In this document: positions 1-9,157 of the stretch, piece after piece
How the letters are laid out: each line of letters opens with the position of its first letter
How positions within the stretch are numbered: position 1 is the stretch's first letter
DNA from: an uncultured Clostridia bacterium
GTDB taxonomy: Bacteria; Bacillota; Clostridia; Christensenellales; CAG-138
Direction of reading: 5' to 3'
NCBI GenBank assembly: GCA_937915925.1
Contig: CALGGM010000007.1
Coordinates: forward strand, 1-64,000
DNA: 64,000 nucleotides
Position numbers and translations under genes: made by a program
The notes under the pieces: generated by a model
What the model saw: the letters and a program-made list of their open reading frames with translations, nothing else
Databases searched by the model: none
Told to the model about the DNA's origin: nothing

Positions 1-2
1 CG

Positions 3-1355
3 GGCACGCCGACGAGCGCGCCGACGGAAGCGCCGGAGCTCAGCGCGGACCCGCTGAAGATCGACACGTTCTGGAAGTACCCGGGCATGGACAAGAGCTA
101 TGCGGGCGGGTATCTTCCGAAGGAATCGAACACGGACGTGCGTTTCATCATGCCGCTTGTGGGCGAGGCGCAGGGCGACGTAATCCGCGTCGTGCCGGAG
201 TTCCCTTCCGACGGACCGTTCGCGCCGAACAACCTGCAGTTTGACGTGCGTAAGAAGACCTACGACGTCATGCAGGGCAAGGACAAGACCGGCAAGGCGT
301 CGGCGTATCTGATCGATTTCACCGTGCCGCTCAAGAACCCGCACTACAAGGGGACCTATACGGTCACGCTGCGGGTCAGCTATCAGTCGCCCGCGGGCGA
401 TCCGGTCGAGCTGACGTTTCCGATGCAGGTCTCGATCAAGAAGGGCAAGTCTCAGTCCACGGGCGGCGGAGGCGGAGGCGGCGGCTCGACCGAGCCGGAG
501 CCCGTGAAAAAGCCGCTGCTTCGGATCGAGAAGGGGACCGTTTCGCCCGAGGAAACGACGGGCGGCGACAACGCCTCGCTTTCCGTTCGCTTTGCCAACG
601 CAGGCGACCTTGACGCGTGCAATATCCGCATCAGCGCGTCGCCCGCCGACAGCGATCTCATCCTGACCTCGGACCTGAACGGCTCGTTCTACCCGACGCT
701 TGCGGTCGGCGAGTCGGTCACGACGAAGTTTGATTTCCGCGTCGCGCGGCATGCGCTCGAAGGCGATCATCTGATCGAGGTCGGCATTTCCTACGAGGAC
801 AAGTACGGCAACAGCTACAGCGAAAGCGGCGCTTACCGCATACACGCGGCGCAGCAGGTGGAGCTTGCATACGATCCGATCAAGCTGCCGGAGTCGCTCA
901 CGAGCGGCGACACGTTCATGCAGATCATCTATGTGTACAACCCCTCCTTCGCCACGGCGTACAACGTGCGCGGCGTGCTGAACGTGAACGGGCTGATCTG
1001 CTCGTCGGCGTATCTCGGAAACATCGAGCCGCAGGGCTCCGCAACGAAGGAGCTTTCCGTGTTCGTCACCACGCTGCCCGGCAGCGCGAAGTACGGCGAA
1101 ACGTGGGGGAGCTTTGAACTGCGCTACGAGGACGAGGCGGGCGAGGAGCAGTTCGCCTATCAGGATCTGAAGAGCAGCATCATGGAGCCCGTGAAGGTCA
1201 CGGACGAAGAAAAGGAAAAGCAGGAGCAGGAGCAGAAGGAACAGCAAACGCTGTCGCAGTGGTGGATCTCGCTGCTCGTGGCGATCGCGGTTATCGTCAT
1301 CCTGATCGCGATCATCCTCATCACGCGGTTTGTGCGTCTGATGCGGATGAAATAA
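3..1355 (+). CDS. Membrane-anchored surface protein with repeated Ig/CARDB-like domains (5' partial)
   Basis: The reading frame is open to the left edge of the window, so the N-terminus is missing; the first in-window Met (87) is probably not the start. A Gly-rich linker lies around codons 150-158. It is followed by beta-rich repeats with the look of CARDB / COG1361 'S-layer-like' domains (conserved FANAGD- and YNPSF-type turns). A charged Glu/Gln/Lys stretch precedes a C-terminal membrane helix and a short basic tail, so most of the protein should face outside. Role unknown. It could be an accessory domain of an exporter or a cell-surface scaffold. A rho-independent terminator follows directly. 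Confidence 0.7.
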   Translation, partial: GTPTSAPTEAPELSADPLKIDTFWKYPGMDKSYAGGYLPKESNTDVRFIMPLVGEAQGDVIRVVPEFPSDGPFAPNNLQFDVRKKTYDVMQGKDKTGKASAYLIDFTVPLKNPHYKGTYTVTLRVSYQSPAGDPVELTFPMQVSIKKGKSQSTGGGGGGGGSTEPEPVKKPLLRIEKGTVSPEETTGGDNASLSVRFANAGDLDACNIRISASPADSDLILTSDLNGSFYPTLAVGESVTTKFDFRVARHALEGDHLIEVGISYEDKYGNSYSESGAYRIHAAQQVELAYDPIKLPESLTSGDTFMQIIYVYNPSFATAYNVRGVLNVNGLICSSAYLGNIEPQGSATKELSVFVTTLPGSAKYGETWGSFELRYEDEAGEEQFAYQDLKSSIMEPVKVTDEEKEKQEQEQKEQQTLSQWWISLLVAIAVIVILIAIILITRFVRLMRMK

Positions 1356-1375
1356 AGAACTCGGTATTCCTCCCC

Positions 1376-1416
1376 AAATGCGGGTCGTGCGGCTTGTCTG
1401 TGCGGCCCGCATTTTT
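1376..1416 (+). terminator. Rho-independent terminator of the surface protein gene
   Basis: An inverted repeat pairs AAATGCGGG with CCCGCATTT, followed by a T run, 20 bases after the stop codon. Confidence 0.8.
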
Positions 1417-1546
1417 CTATGGAAGAAACGCGCAACGCTCTTGCAGGACAGTGCAGGTATATCCTTTATAAAATGCGTTGCCGCGAATAAAATGCCGTCG
1501 CGGCGACGATTTCACTTTTATGTCACATTGTTGCCCCGAAGTTCAC

Positions 1547-1575
1547 TTGACTTTTGTGCATGATAGTGGTAACTT
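1547..1575 (+). promoter_or_regulatory. Housekeeping promoter of the heat-shock operon
   Basis: TTGACT (1547-1552), a 17-base spacer and TAACTT (1570-1575). The predicted start site falls about 1582, directly at the CIRCE operator, the usual arrangement for HrcA repression. Confidence 0.75.
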
Positions 1576-1586
1576 ATGCATAGTGA

Positions 1587-1613
1587 TTAGCACTCGAAGG
1601 AATTGAGTGCTAA
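1587..1613 (+). promoter_or_regulatory. CIRCE operator (HrcA binding site)
   Basis: Perfect match to the CIRCE consensus: TTAGCACTC, nine bases, GAGTGCTAA. It overlaps the predicted transcription start and lies 18 bases before the hrcA start codon, so HrcA should autorepress the whole operon. No second copy was seen before dnaK. Confidence 0.97.
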
Positions 1614-1631
1614 AGGAAAGGAGGCGATCGC

Positions 1632-2663
1632 ATGGAACTGGATCAAAGAAAACTGCAGATCCTGCGTGCGATCGTGGACGAATACATTCTTTCGGCAAGC
1701 CCGGTGGGATCAAAGGCGCTTTCTAACAGCGGCATGAAGTGGTCCTCCGCGACGATCCGGAACGAGATGGCGGACCTTGAGACGCTCGGCTACCTTGCGC
1801 AGCCGCACACCTCGGCGGGACGCATCCCCTCCGAAAAGGCGTACCGCCTGTACGTCGATCAGATGATGCAGTACGCGCATCTTTCGGACGGCGAGTCGAA
1901 GCTCCTTTACAGCTACTTCCGCGAGCACGTCAACGGCATGGACGCGGTTTTGCGCGCGACGGCGAAGGCGCTCTCGGAGATCACGCACTACACGGCGGTC
2001 GTGATGATGCCGGACATCGGCGTGAACCGGTTAAAGCATTTGCAGCTGATCCCGCTGACGACCGGAAAGGCGCTGGCGGTCGTCGTGACCGACGCGGGCG
2101 TTTCGCAGAACACGGTGATCGACGTTCCCGCGGACATCGGACCGGAGGAGCTGGACCGCATCAGTAAGGCGATCACGGCGCGGTTTTCCGATCGGCGCAT
2201 GTCGACGGTTTCCTCGGCGCTGATCCGCGAGCTCGGCGGCGAGCTGTCCGAGCGGGCGGACTTCGTGGAATCGCTGCTTTTGGCGCTATGCGAGAACCAG
2301 TCGCGGGACAGCCGCATGGTCGAGCTTTCCGGCGCGACGAACATGCTCGAGTATCCGGAGTACAACGACGTTTCGAAGGCAAAGACGTTCCTTGCGACGG
2401 TCGAGCAGAAGGACAGCATGTACCGGATGCTGAAAAAGGCGTCGAACATGGAGTTCACGGTGACGATCGGCAGCGAGAACGAGCAGGAGGGACTGCAGGA
2501 TTGCAGCGTGGTCACGGCGAGCTATCGCGTGAACGGAACGCCGGTCGGCAGCTTCGGCGTGATCGGACCCACCCGCATGGACTACGCGAGGGTGCTGTCG
2601 ATCCTGAAGAATGTACAAAGCAACCTGAGCACGGTTTTGCAATCGTTTTTGAAGGAGGAATAG
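1632..2663 (+). CDS. hrcA: Heat-inducible transcription repressor HrcA
   Basis: 343 residues, normal family length. The N-terminal winged helix (ILRAIVDEYI..., then the GSKAL and SSATIRNEM motifs) binds CIRCE; a GAF-like middle and the C-terminal IGPTRMDY motif are typical of HrcA. HrcA is a cytoplasmic repressor of class I heat-shock genes and needs GroEL for folding. The start is set by AAAGGAGG eight bases upstream. First gene of hrcA-grpE-dnaK-dnaJ; grpE begins four bases after its stop, suggesting coupling. Confidence 0.97.
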   Translation: MELDQRKLQILRAIVDEYILSASPVGSKALSNSGMKWSSATIRNEMADLETLGYLAQPHTSAGRIPSEKAYRLYVDQMMQYAHLSDGESKLLYSYFREHVNGMDAVLRATAKALSEITHYTAVVMMPDIGVNRLKHLQLIPLTTGKALAVVVTDAGVSQNTVIDVPADIGPEELDRISKAITARFSDRRMSTVSSALIRELGGELSERADFVESLLLALCENQSRDSRMVELSGATNMLEYPEYNDVSKAKTFLATVEQKDSMYRMLKKASNMEFTVTIGSENEQEGLQDCSVVTASYRVNGTPVGSFGVIGPTRMDYARVLSILKNVQSNLSTVLQSFLKEE

Positions 2664-2667
2664 GAAC

Positions 2668-3234
2668 TTGGCTTCCAAGAAGAGCAAGCCGGTGGAGCCG
2701 GCAAAGGAACCCGAAACGGTCAATGAGACCTTGGAGGAGCAGACCGAAGCGACGCCCGACGCCGTCACGATGACGCAGGAGGAGCTTACCACGGTCAAGA
2801 AGCACATCGACGAGCTGCAGAAAAAGCTTGACGAAACAGTAGCGCTTTTACAGCGGAACCAGGCGGACTTCGATAACTTCCGCAAACGGAATGCGTCGGT
2901 ACGTCTGGACAGCTACGAAGAGGGCAAGCGCGACTGCATCAAGGCGCTGCTGCCGGTACTGGACGATTTCGATCGCGTCGCCGAAAGCGATCCGAACGCG
3001 GAAGGCTGGGCGGACGGCGTGAAGCTCGTGCACAAAAAGCTTGCCGACATCCTGCAAAAGGAAGGGCTCACCGAGATTCCATCCGACGGCGCGTTCGATC
3101 CGGAGCTGCACAACGCGGTGATGACCGAAGCGGTCGATGGCATGGAGAGCGGTAATATCGTGCAGACGTTCCAAAAGGGCTACAAAGTCAAAGAAAAGAT
3201 CATTCGCCACAGCATGGTGAAGGTAAGCGAATAA
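2668..3234 (+). CDS. grpE: Nucleotide exchange factor GrpE
   Basis: 188 residues. An acidic N-terminus and a coiled coil (about residues 40-70) lead to the RNQADFDNFRKR signature and the beta-rich C-terminal head. GrpE releases ADP from DnaK in the cytoplasm. The likely start is TTG at 2668, with GAAGGAGG inside the end of hrcA; no in-frame ATG fits as well. A 73-base gap separates it from dnaK. Confidence 0.95.
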   Translation: MASKKSKPVEPAKEPETVNETLEEQTEATPDAVTMTQEELTTVKKHIDELQKKLDETVALLQRNQADFDNFRKRNASVRLDSYEEGKRDCIKALLPVLDDFDRVAESDPNAEGWADGVKLVHKKLADILQKEGLTEIPSDGAFDPELHNAVMTEAVDGMESGNIVQTFQKGYKVKEKIIRHSMVKVSE

Positions 3235-3307
3235 GGCAACAACAAGTCTTCGGCTTGATTGCATACAATAAAAACAAAATCTTCAAAGAACTCGGAGGTA
3301 TACACAT

Positions 3308-5131
3308 ATGAGTAAGATTATCGGTATCGACCTTGGCACCACCAATTCCTGCGTCGCGATCCTTGAGGGCGGCGATCCCGTCGTCATCCCCAACGCGGAA
3401 GGCGCAAGAACCACCCCGTCCGTCGTCGCGTTCAAGGGCAACGAGCGTCTCGTCGGCTCGATCGCGAAGCGTCAGGCGATCACGAACCCGGATAAGACCG
3501 TCTCCTCGATCAAGCGCGAGATGGGCTCTTCCTACAAAGTACACATCGACAACAAGGACTACACGCCGCAGGAGATCTCCGCAATGATCCTGCAGAAGCT
3601 GAAGCAGGACGCGGAAGCGTACCTCGGCGAGACCGTCACACAGGCGGTCATCACGGTCCCGGCATACTTCACCGACAGCCAGCGTCAGGCTACGAAGGAC
3701 GCGGGCAGGATCGCGGGTCTCGAAGTGCTCCGTATCATCAACGAGCCGACGGCGGCGTCTTTGGCATACGGTTTGGATAAGGAAACGAACCAGAAGATCC
3801 TGGTCTACGACCTCGGCGGCGGCACGTTCGACGTTTCGATCCTTGAGATCGGCGACGGCGTATTCGAGGTTCTCGCAACAGCGGGCAACAACCGTCTCGG
3901 CGGCGACGACTTCGATCAGAGACTGATCGACTACATCGCGTCCGACTTTTTGAGAAACAACGGCATCGACCTCAGAAAGGACAAGATGGCGCTGCAGCGC
4001 TTGAAGGAAGCGGCGGAAAAGGCGAAGATCGAGCTTTCCGGCATGACGCAGAGCAACGTGAACATCCCGTTCATCACGCAGGGCGCAGCGGGCCCGCTGC
4101 ATCTTGACTGCACGATCACCCGCGCTAAGTTCAACGAACTGACCGCGGACCTCGTCGACAAGACCCGCGTCTGCGTCCAGAAGGCAATGCAGGATGCAGG
4201 GCTGTCCACGAGCGATATCAACAAGGTCATCCTCGTCGGCGGTTCGTCCAGAATTCCCGCGGTGCAGGAGATGGTCAAGAACATCACCGGCAAGGAGCCG
4301 TTCAAGGGCATCAACCCCGATGAATGCGTCGCGATCGGCGCGGCGATTCAGGGCGGCGTGCTCGGCGGCGAAGTGAAGGACATCCTGCTCCTCGACGTCA
4401 CGCCTTTGTCGCTGGGCATCGAGACCGTCGGCGGCGTGTTCACTCGCCTCATCGAGCGTAACACCACGATCCCGACCAAGAAGAGCCAGATCTTCTCGAC
4501 CGCAGCGGACGGACAGACGAGCGTTGAAGTCCACGTTCTGCAGGGCGAGCGCGAGATGGCGCAGTACAACAAGAGCCTCGGCAGATTCCAGCTTGCCGGC
4601 ATCGCACCCGCGCCCCGCGGCGTACCGCAGATCGAGGTTACGTTCGACATCGACGCAAACGGCATCGTGCATGTTTCCGCAAAGGACCTTGGCACGGGCA
4701 ACCAGCAGCAGGTAACGATCACCGCGTCCACGAACCTCAACGAGGACGAGATCAAGAAGGCGGTCGAGGAAGCGGAACGCTATGCGAGCGAGGACAAAGC
4801 ACGCAAGGAAGCGGCGGAGACCAGAAACCATGCGGATCAGCTCGTCTACACGACCGAAAAGACACTCCGTGAGCTTGGCGACAAGATCGACGCGGGCGAT
4901 AAGCAGAAGGTCGAAGCGGCGGTCGCGGACCTCAAGAAGGCGCTCGAAGGCACCGACGACGCAAAGATCAAGGCGGAGACCGAGAAGTGCACGAACGTCA
5001 GCTATGAAGTCTTCGGCAAGATCTATCAGCAGCAGGCGCAGCAGCAGCCCGGTGCGGAGCCGAACCCGAACAACGCGCAGCAGCCGCCGAAGGACGATGT
5101 GGTCGACGCGGATTACACGGTCGTCGACTGA
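3308..5131 (+). CDS. dnaK: Hsp70 chaperone DnaK
   Basis: 607 residues, complete. The ATPase domain carries GIDLGTTNS near the start, the IINEPTAA and [10 protein letters not shown] phosphate motifs and [11 protein letters not shown]. The substrate-binding domain and helical lid follow, and the C-terminus ends in the EEVD-like acidic [12 protein letters not shown] typical of Gram-positive DnaK. It refolds client proteins with DnaJ and GrpE. AACTCGGAGG before ATG 3308 sets the start. Codon use here is strongly biased, as expected for high expression. Confidence 0.99.
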   Translation: MSKIIGIDLGTTNSCVAILEGGDPVVIPNAEGARTTPSVVAFKGNERLVGSIAKRQAITNPDKTVSSIKREMGSSYKVHIDNKDYTPQEISAMILQKLKQDAEAYLGETVTQAVITVPAYFTDSQRQATKDAGRIAGLEVLRIINEPTAASLAYGLDKETNQKILVYDLGGGTFDVSILEIGDGVFEVLATAGNNRLGGDDFDQRLIDYIASDFLRNNGIDLRKDKMALQRLKEAAEKAKIELSGMTQSNVNIPFITQGAAGPLHLDCTITRAKFNELTADLVDKTRVCVQKAMQDAGLSTSDINKVILVGGSSRIPAVQEMVKNITGKEPFKGINPDECVAIGAAIQGGVLGGEVKDILLLDVTPLSLGIETVGGVFTRLIERNTTIPTKKSQIFSTAADGQTSVEVHVLQGEREMAQYNKSLGRFQLAGIAPAPRGVPQIEVTFDIDANGIVHVSAKDLGTGNQQQVTITASTNLNEDEIKKAVEEAERYASEDKARKEAAETRNHADQLVYTTEKTLRELGDKIDAGDKQKVEAAVADLKKALEGTDDAKIKAETEKCTNVSYEVFGKIYQQQAQQQPGAEPNPNNAQQPPKDDVVDADYTVVD

Positions 5132-5159
5132 GATAACCCATAACCAAATCGGAAACTGG

Positions 5160-5183
5160 TCGGGCAGACACAAGTCTGCCCGA
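5160..5183 (+). other. Intercistronic hairpin between dnaK and dnaJ
   Basis: TCGGGCAGAC and GTCTGCCCGA form a perfect 10-bp stem with a 4-base loop. No T run follows, so it is more likely an mRNA processing or stability element, or a partial attenuator that lowers dnaJ relative to dnaK, than a full terminator. Confidence 0.6.
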
Positions 5184-5198
5184 TCGTGAGGTACAAAC

Positions 5199-6323
5199 GT
5201 GGAGAGTAAGAGAGATTATTATGAGGTGCTCGGGGTTGAGAAGAGCGCCTCGGACGCGGATATCAAGAGCGCGTTCCGCAAAAAAGCAAAGACCTGTCAC
5301 CCTGATCTGCACCCCGGCGACGCCGCAAAGGAAGCGGAGTTCAAGGAGCTGAACGAGGCGTACGAGGTACTGTCCGATCCTGAGAAGCGATCGAAGTATG
5401 ATCAGTTCGGACATGCGGCGTTCGACCCCACGATGGGCGGCGGCAATCCGTTCACCGGCGCGACGGGGTTCGACGGCTTCGGCGACATCTTCAGCACGAT
5501 CTTCGGCGGCTTCGGCGCGCAGACACAGAGCCGCAACGCGCCGATGACCGGCGACGATATCCGCTATAACCTGACGTTGTCGTTTGAAGAGGCGGCGTTC
5601 GGTACGGAAAAGGAGATCGGTGTCACGCGCGAAGAGGTCTGCGACATCTGCAACGGCACCGGGGCAAAGCCCGGCACACAGCCGCAGCGCTGTCAGACGT
5701 GCAACGGCACCGGTCAGGTGCGCATGCAGCAGAATACGCTGTTCGGCGCGACGACGATCACGAGGCCGTGCTCCGCGTGCCGCGGGACCGGCAAGATCAT
5801 TTCCGAGCCGTGTTCGGAATGCCGCGGCAAGGGACGCGTGAGGCGGCTCAAGCGCCTTTCACTGAAGATCCCCGCAGGCATCGACGACGGACAGACGATC
5901 AACATGCGCAACGAGGGCGACGCCGGCTATAAGGGCGGTCCGCGCGGAAACCTGTACGTCACGATCTCCGTGCGCTCGCATGCGCAGTTCGTGCGCAGGG
6001 GCAGCGACCTCTTGCTCAACATGAACATTCCGTATACGACCGCGGTGCTCGGCGGCGAGATCGTGGTTCCGACGCTGACGGGGCAGATCAAGTACAGCAT
6101 CCCCGCGGGCACGCAGATCGGCACGACGTTCCGTCTTCGCGAGCAGGGCGTGCAGCGGCTGCAGCAGCAGGGCAAGGGCGATCTGTTCGTCACGGTCAAC
6201 GTCGAGGTCCCCAAAAGGGTCACGACACAGCAGCGCGAGCTTTTGGAACAGCTCGCCGCGCTGGACGGTCAGCCGGTCGTGCAGAAAAACAAAAAGCGTC
6301 CGTTAAAAGATATCTTCAAATAA
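5199..6323 (+). CDS. dnaJ: Co-chaperone DnaJ
   Basis: 374 residues. The J domain has the HPD motif (CHPDLHPGD). A G/F-rich linker follows, then four CxxCxGxG zinc modules (CDICNGTG, CQTCNGTG, CSACRGTG, CSECRGKG) and the C-terminal substrate domains. It delivers substrates to DnaK and stimulates its ATPase. The start is GTG at 5199 after GTGAGG. Last gene of the operon; a strong terminator follows. Confidence 0.98.
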   Translation: MESKRDYYEVLGVEKSASDADIKSAFRKKAKTCHPDLHPGDAAKEAEFKELNEAYEVLSDPEKRSKYDQFGHAAFDPTMGGGNPFTGATGFDGFGDIFSTIFGGFGAQTQSRNAPMTGDDIRYNLTLSFEEAAFGTEKEIGVTREEVCDICNGTGAKPGTQPQRCQTCNGTGQVRMQQNTLFGATTITRPCSACRGTGKIISEPCSECRGKGRVRRLKRLSLKIPAGIDDGQTINMRNEGDAGYKGGPRGNLYVTISVRSHAQFVRRGSDLLLNMNIPYTTAVLGGEIVVPTLTGQIKYSIPAGTQIGTTFRLREQGVQRLQQQGKGDLFVTVNVEVPKRVTTQQRELLEQLAALDGQPVVQKNKKRPLKDIFK

Positions 6324-6329
6324 TCGAAA

Positions 6330-6371
6330 GAAGCCGTTAAGAAAGCTGATTTGGGCTCTCTTAACGGCTTC
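6330..6371. terminator. Terminator between dnaJ and the convergent methyltransferase
   Basis: A 13-bp perfect stem (GAAGCCGTTAAGA / TCTTAACGGCTTC). The T run is short, but position and symmetry suit a bidirectional terminator. Confidence 0.7.
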
Positions 6372-6373
6372 TT

Positions 6374-6455
6374 CATGAATTCTCGCTTCGCTCCGTGAAT
6401 TGTCCAAAGGACATGAATTGTGCCATACGGCACATGAATTGACGGCACAGCCGTC
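6374..6455. repeat. REP-like train of ATGAATT units and small hairpins
   Basis: The heptamer ATGAATT (once as GTGAATT) occurs four times. The last three copies are each followed by a different small palindrome: GTCC/GGAC, GTGCC/GGCAC, GACGGC/GCCGTC. It fills the space between the convergent dnaJ and methyltransferase genes. Seen directly; role unknown. Confidence 0.7.
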
Positions 6456-6464
6456 ATTGTTTGA

Positions 6465-7664
6465 TTATTCCAGCGTAAAGAACGCCTGCTCGCCGTGGAC
6501 GCTGACGACGTGCAGCACGGGCGTGTAGCCTTTCGGAATCGGCAGGAGCACCGGCAGCTTCGGCGCGCAGTTGGTGTGCAGCGCGTGGAAGCACGAGCCG
6601 TCCACGTAGCCCGTCGCGACATACATCGGCGCGGATTCCTTTCCGGAGAACGCCGTCTTCTTCAGCTGCACAAACGCTTTCTCACCCTTTTCCGTGCGCT
6701 CGGCGGTGATGCGGCACGGCGTGTGATCGGCGGGGTAGGAGATGGACAGCGCATGCACCGCGTTCTCGGTCAGCGTCGGTTCGCTGGTGATGCCGAGCTG
6801 TCTGCGCCGCAAAAGCGCACAGGCGACCGGGCTTTGATCCACCGCGAGAAATCTGCGGTTCAGCTTCGTCGCGGCGGCGGCGGTCGTTCCGCTGCCGGAG
6901 AACAGATCGAGCACGAGATCGCCGGGCTCGGTGGAGGCAGCGATGATGCGTTTTAAGAGCGCTTCCGGCTTCTGCGTCAAAAAGCCCGTGCGCTCGCGAT
7001 CCTTCTGCTGTAAATGCTCAATGTCCGACCACACGTCGGAGGGGTAGATCAACGAATCCTCGTAATAGGTATAGGTCTTGCCGTTCGAGCGGATCGAGAA
7101 GCCGATGCGTCCGTCCTCGTCGATAAAGCGCTTCATGTGATTGCGGCGCTCCGGACCGCGCGGGGTACCGACCGCCTTGATGTTGAACAGAACCTTTTTG
7201 GACTTGCGGTAAAAGAGGATCGTGTCGTGCTTTCTCGGATAGCAGCGCGTGGCGCGGCCGCCGGAACGGTACGCCCAGATGATCTCGTTCATGAAGTTCG
7301 ATTCGCCGAAGATCTCGTCAAGCAGCATTCTTGCCTTATGCGACATGCGGTAATCGAGATGCAGATAGATCGACCCGCGCGGATCCAAAAGCTTGTGACA
7401 GCCGATCAGGACCGTTTTAAGCCACGCAAGGTACGACGCTTCGTCCAGCTTGTCCTCATAAAGAACGACGGTCTGCGCGTTCTTGCCCTTGCCGATCTTC
7501 ATTTTGAACGACTCGCCCGTGCGAAACGGCGGGTCGAGATAGATCAGACGGACGCTGTTTTCATAGCGCGCAAGGAGGGCGTCAAGCGCTTCCTCTGCTT
7601 TTGCCAAATAGAACGATCCGTCGCCGCCCGAAGCGTGAAGCTCCTCCGTACAAAAAACGCGCAT
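6465..7664 (-). CDS. Orphan DNA methyltransferase (N6-adenine / N4-cytosine, beta-type order)
   Basis: 399 residues. Catalytic motif IV is LDPPF (residues 43-47) and comes before the S-adenosylmethionine motif I, FSGSGTT (255-261), preceded by TQKPEALL. This order is that of beta-class amino-methyltransferases such as those in type III systems and CcrM-like enzymes. It should methylate adenine or cytosine in DNA; the target is unknown. No specificity subunit or classical restriction gene is adjacent, but the divergent neighbour (7825-8592) has a nuclease-like core. Promoter on the minus strand: TTGTAT (7723-7728), 17 bases, TAAAAT (7700-7705), overlapped by an inverted repeat. Confidence 0.88.
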   Translation of the reverse strand: MRVFCTEELHASGGDGSFYLAKAEEALDALLARYENSVRLIYLDPPFRTGESFKMKIGKGKNAQTVVLYEDKLDEASYLAWLKTVLIGCHKLLDPRGSIYLHLDYRMSHKARMLLDEIFGESNFMNEIIWAYRSGGRATRCYPRKHDTILFYRKSKKVLFNIKAVGTPRGPERRNHMKRFIDEDGRIGFSIRSNGKTYTYYEDSLIYPSDVWSDIEHLQQKDRERTGFLTQKPEALLKRIIAASTEPGDLVLDLFSGSGTTAAAATKLNRRFLAVDQSPVACALLRRRQLGITSEPTLTENAVHALSISYPADHTPCRITAERTEKGEKAFVQLKKTAFSGKESAPMYVATGYVDGSCFHALHTNCAPKLPVLLPIPKGYTPVLHVVSVHGEQAFFTLE

Positions 7665-7699
7665 ACAAGCCTCCGAAAACCCCTTTTTGATATACGATT

Positions 7700-7803
7700 A
7701 TTTTACAATATCTTGTATCAAAATACAAGCATAAAAACCATATCTTGTAAAACTTTTCAACGCGCGTTTCCGCCTTGCGGCGCGGACGGTTCTATGCTAC
7801 AAT
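7700..7803. promoter_or_regulatory. Divergent promoter region with CTTGTA inverted-repeat operator
   Basis: CTTGTA-tcaaaa-TACAAG (7712-7729) is a perfect inverted repeat covering the -35 box of the methyltransferase promoter. A third half-site CTTGTA lies at 7744-7749. The rightward gene has TTGCGG (7775-7780), 17 bases and an extended -10 TGcTACAAT ending at 7803. A regulator binding the operator would control the methyltransferase directly; the winged-helix domain of the neighbour is a candidate (inference). Confidence 0.65.
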
Positions 7804-7824
7804 ACGGGAAACGGAGGAACGGAT

Positions 7825-8592
7825 ATGGCGAAGATTGACCCGATCGAACGAAACATCTATATGTGCATCGCAAAGAGCGAGGAGGGCGTCAAGGCGCGCG
7901 ATATTGCGCGAAGCGTACGCGCGGACGCGTCCACGGTCAACCATTTTCTGTACGCTTCGCCGTTTATGAAGGAGCTCTGCTGGCAGGACGACGAGTACCT
8001 TTGGCACGCGCAGATCCCGCAGACGCGCCCGCACTACGGGCTTGCGGAGTTCTCCGGGTTCTATTCGTCCGTCAAGGAGTTTTTGGAGATGGACGAACAC
8101 CGGTTTCTGGAGCTTCTGAAGCTCGGCTGCGAAAACGTCGGCAGAAACCTCAACGACACGCGCGGACTGTTCCATTCGTTTTCCGACGCGCGGCAGACGA
8201 TGCGGGATCTGTTCCGCGATCTTAAGGAGTTCGGCTATCCCGAAAAGCTTTCGAACGACTGGGAGATCGTCTTTGAGCTGCGCATCAAAAAAGCGAAGCG
8301 CATCCGCATCTACGCGGACGTTCTGCTTGTCACGAAGCGGCATGCGTTTTCGTTCGAGTTCAAGATGAAGAATAAGATCGAGCAGGAAGAGGTCGACCAG
8401 TGCGCAAAGTACTGCGAATACCTCGACGTCATCTTCGGCGACGGCTACGAGATCGTTCCGGTTCTTGTGCTCACCAAAGCCCGCGACCTTTACGAGGACG
8501 CAACGGTTTCCGATACCGACGCCGCGGTGCACGTCTGCTCCGGCGACATGCTCTATAACGCGCTCGATTTCTATCTTGGGTTTATCCGTTGA
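7825..8592 (+). CDS. Winged-helix protein with PD-(D/E)XK nuclease-like core
   Basis: 255 residues. Residues 1-60 look like a winged helix (KARDIARSVRADASTVNHFL). The C-terminal half has the PD-(D/E)XK pattern: acidic residue in VFELR (about 151), D165 in RIYADVLLV, E178-F-K180, then a Q/Y-containing helix. This suggests a DNA nuclease, possibly partnered with the divergent methyltransferase, with the helix-turn-helix part binding DNA or acting as regulator. GGAGG sets the start. The family is not recognised by name, and a non-nuclease role is possible if the metal site is incomplete. Confidence 0.6.
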   Translation: MAKIDPIERNIYMCIAKSEEGVKARDIARSVRADASTVNHFLYASPFMKELCWQDDEYLWHAQIPQTRPHYGLAEFSGFYSSVKEFLEMDEHRFLELLKLGCENVGRNLNDTRGLFHSFSDARQTMRDLFRDLKEFGYPEKLSNDWEIVFELRIKKAKRIRIYADVLLVTKRHAFSFEFKMKNKIEQEEVDQCAKYCEYLDVIFGDGYEIVPVLVLTKARDLYEDATVSDTDAAVHVCSGDMLYNALDFYLGFIR

Positions 8593-8605
8593 GGAGGGGA
8601 CAGGA

Positions 8606-9157
8606 ATGAAGTACGAAAAAACGGTTCTCTTGAAGGACGGTAGGACGTGCGTCCTGCGAAACGCCGAGGCAAAGGACGCGCAGGCAGCGTTGGATCTCTT
8701 TCTTGCGACGCATGCGCAGACCGATTTCCTTGGATCCTATCCGGACGAAAGTAAGCTCACCGTCGAGAGCGAAGCGGAATATTTGCAGAGGCAGACGGAC
8801 AGCGACAACGGGATCGAGCTCCTTGCTGAGATCGACGGAACGGTCGCAGGCATGGCGGGGATCAGCTGCTTCAGCCCGAAGTATAAGATGCGGCACCGCG
8901 CAATGTTCGGCATCGGCGTCGATCGGAACTATTGGGGTCTCGGCGCCGGACGTGCGCTGACCGCGGCGTGTATCGAGTGCGCAAAAGCGGCAGGCTACGC
9001 GCAGCTCGAGTTATCCGTCGTCGCCGAGAACACCCGCGCGATCGCGCTGTACGAAAGCTTCGGGTTCCGTGAATACGGACGGAATCCGCGCGGGTTCCGC
9101 TCGCGCGTCAGCGGATGGCAGCCGCTTGTGGAGATGCTGCTGGAGATTGACGCATGA
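8606..9157 (+). CDS. GNAT family N-acetyltransferase
   Basis: 183 residues, the size of RimI/SpeG-like enzymes. The acetyl-CoA motif is seen as NYWGLGAGRALTAACI, followed by ELSVVAENTRAIALYESFGF, the C-terminal GNAT hallmark. It probably acetylates a small molecule or a protein N-terminus; substrate unknown. GAGGAGGGG gives the start at 8606, 13 bases after the nuclease-like gene. It overlaps the next gene by 4 bases, so the two are coupled. Confidence 0.85.
   Translation: MKYEKTVLLKDGRTCVLRNAEAKDAQAALDLFLATHAQTDFLGSYPDESKLTVESEAEYLQRQTDSDNGIELLAEIDGTVAGMAGISCFSPKYKMRHRAMFGIGVDRNYWGLGAGRALTAACIECAKAAGYAQLELSVVAENTRAIALYESFGFREYGRNPRGFRSRVSGWQPLVEMLLEIDA

Noticed and set aside
3200..5173. 657-residue frame opposite dnaK
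   Set aside because: Antisense shadow of a strongly biased gene; Arg/Asp-rich composition and no ribosome binding site.
7014..7838. 274-residue plus-strand frame
   Set aside because: Shadow of the methyltransferase, running into the intergenic operator region, with no RBS.
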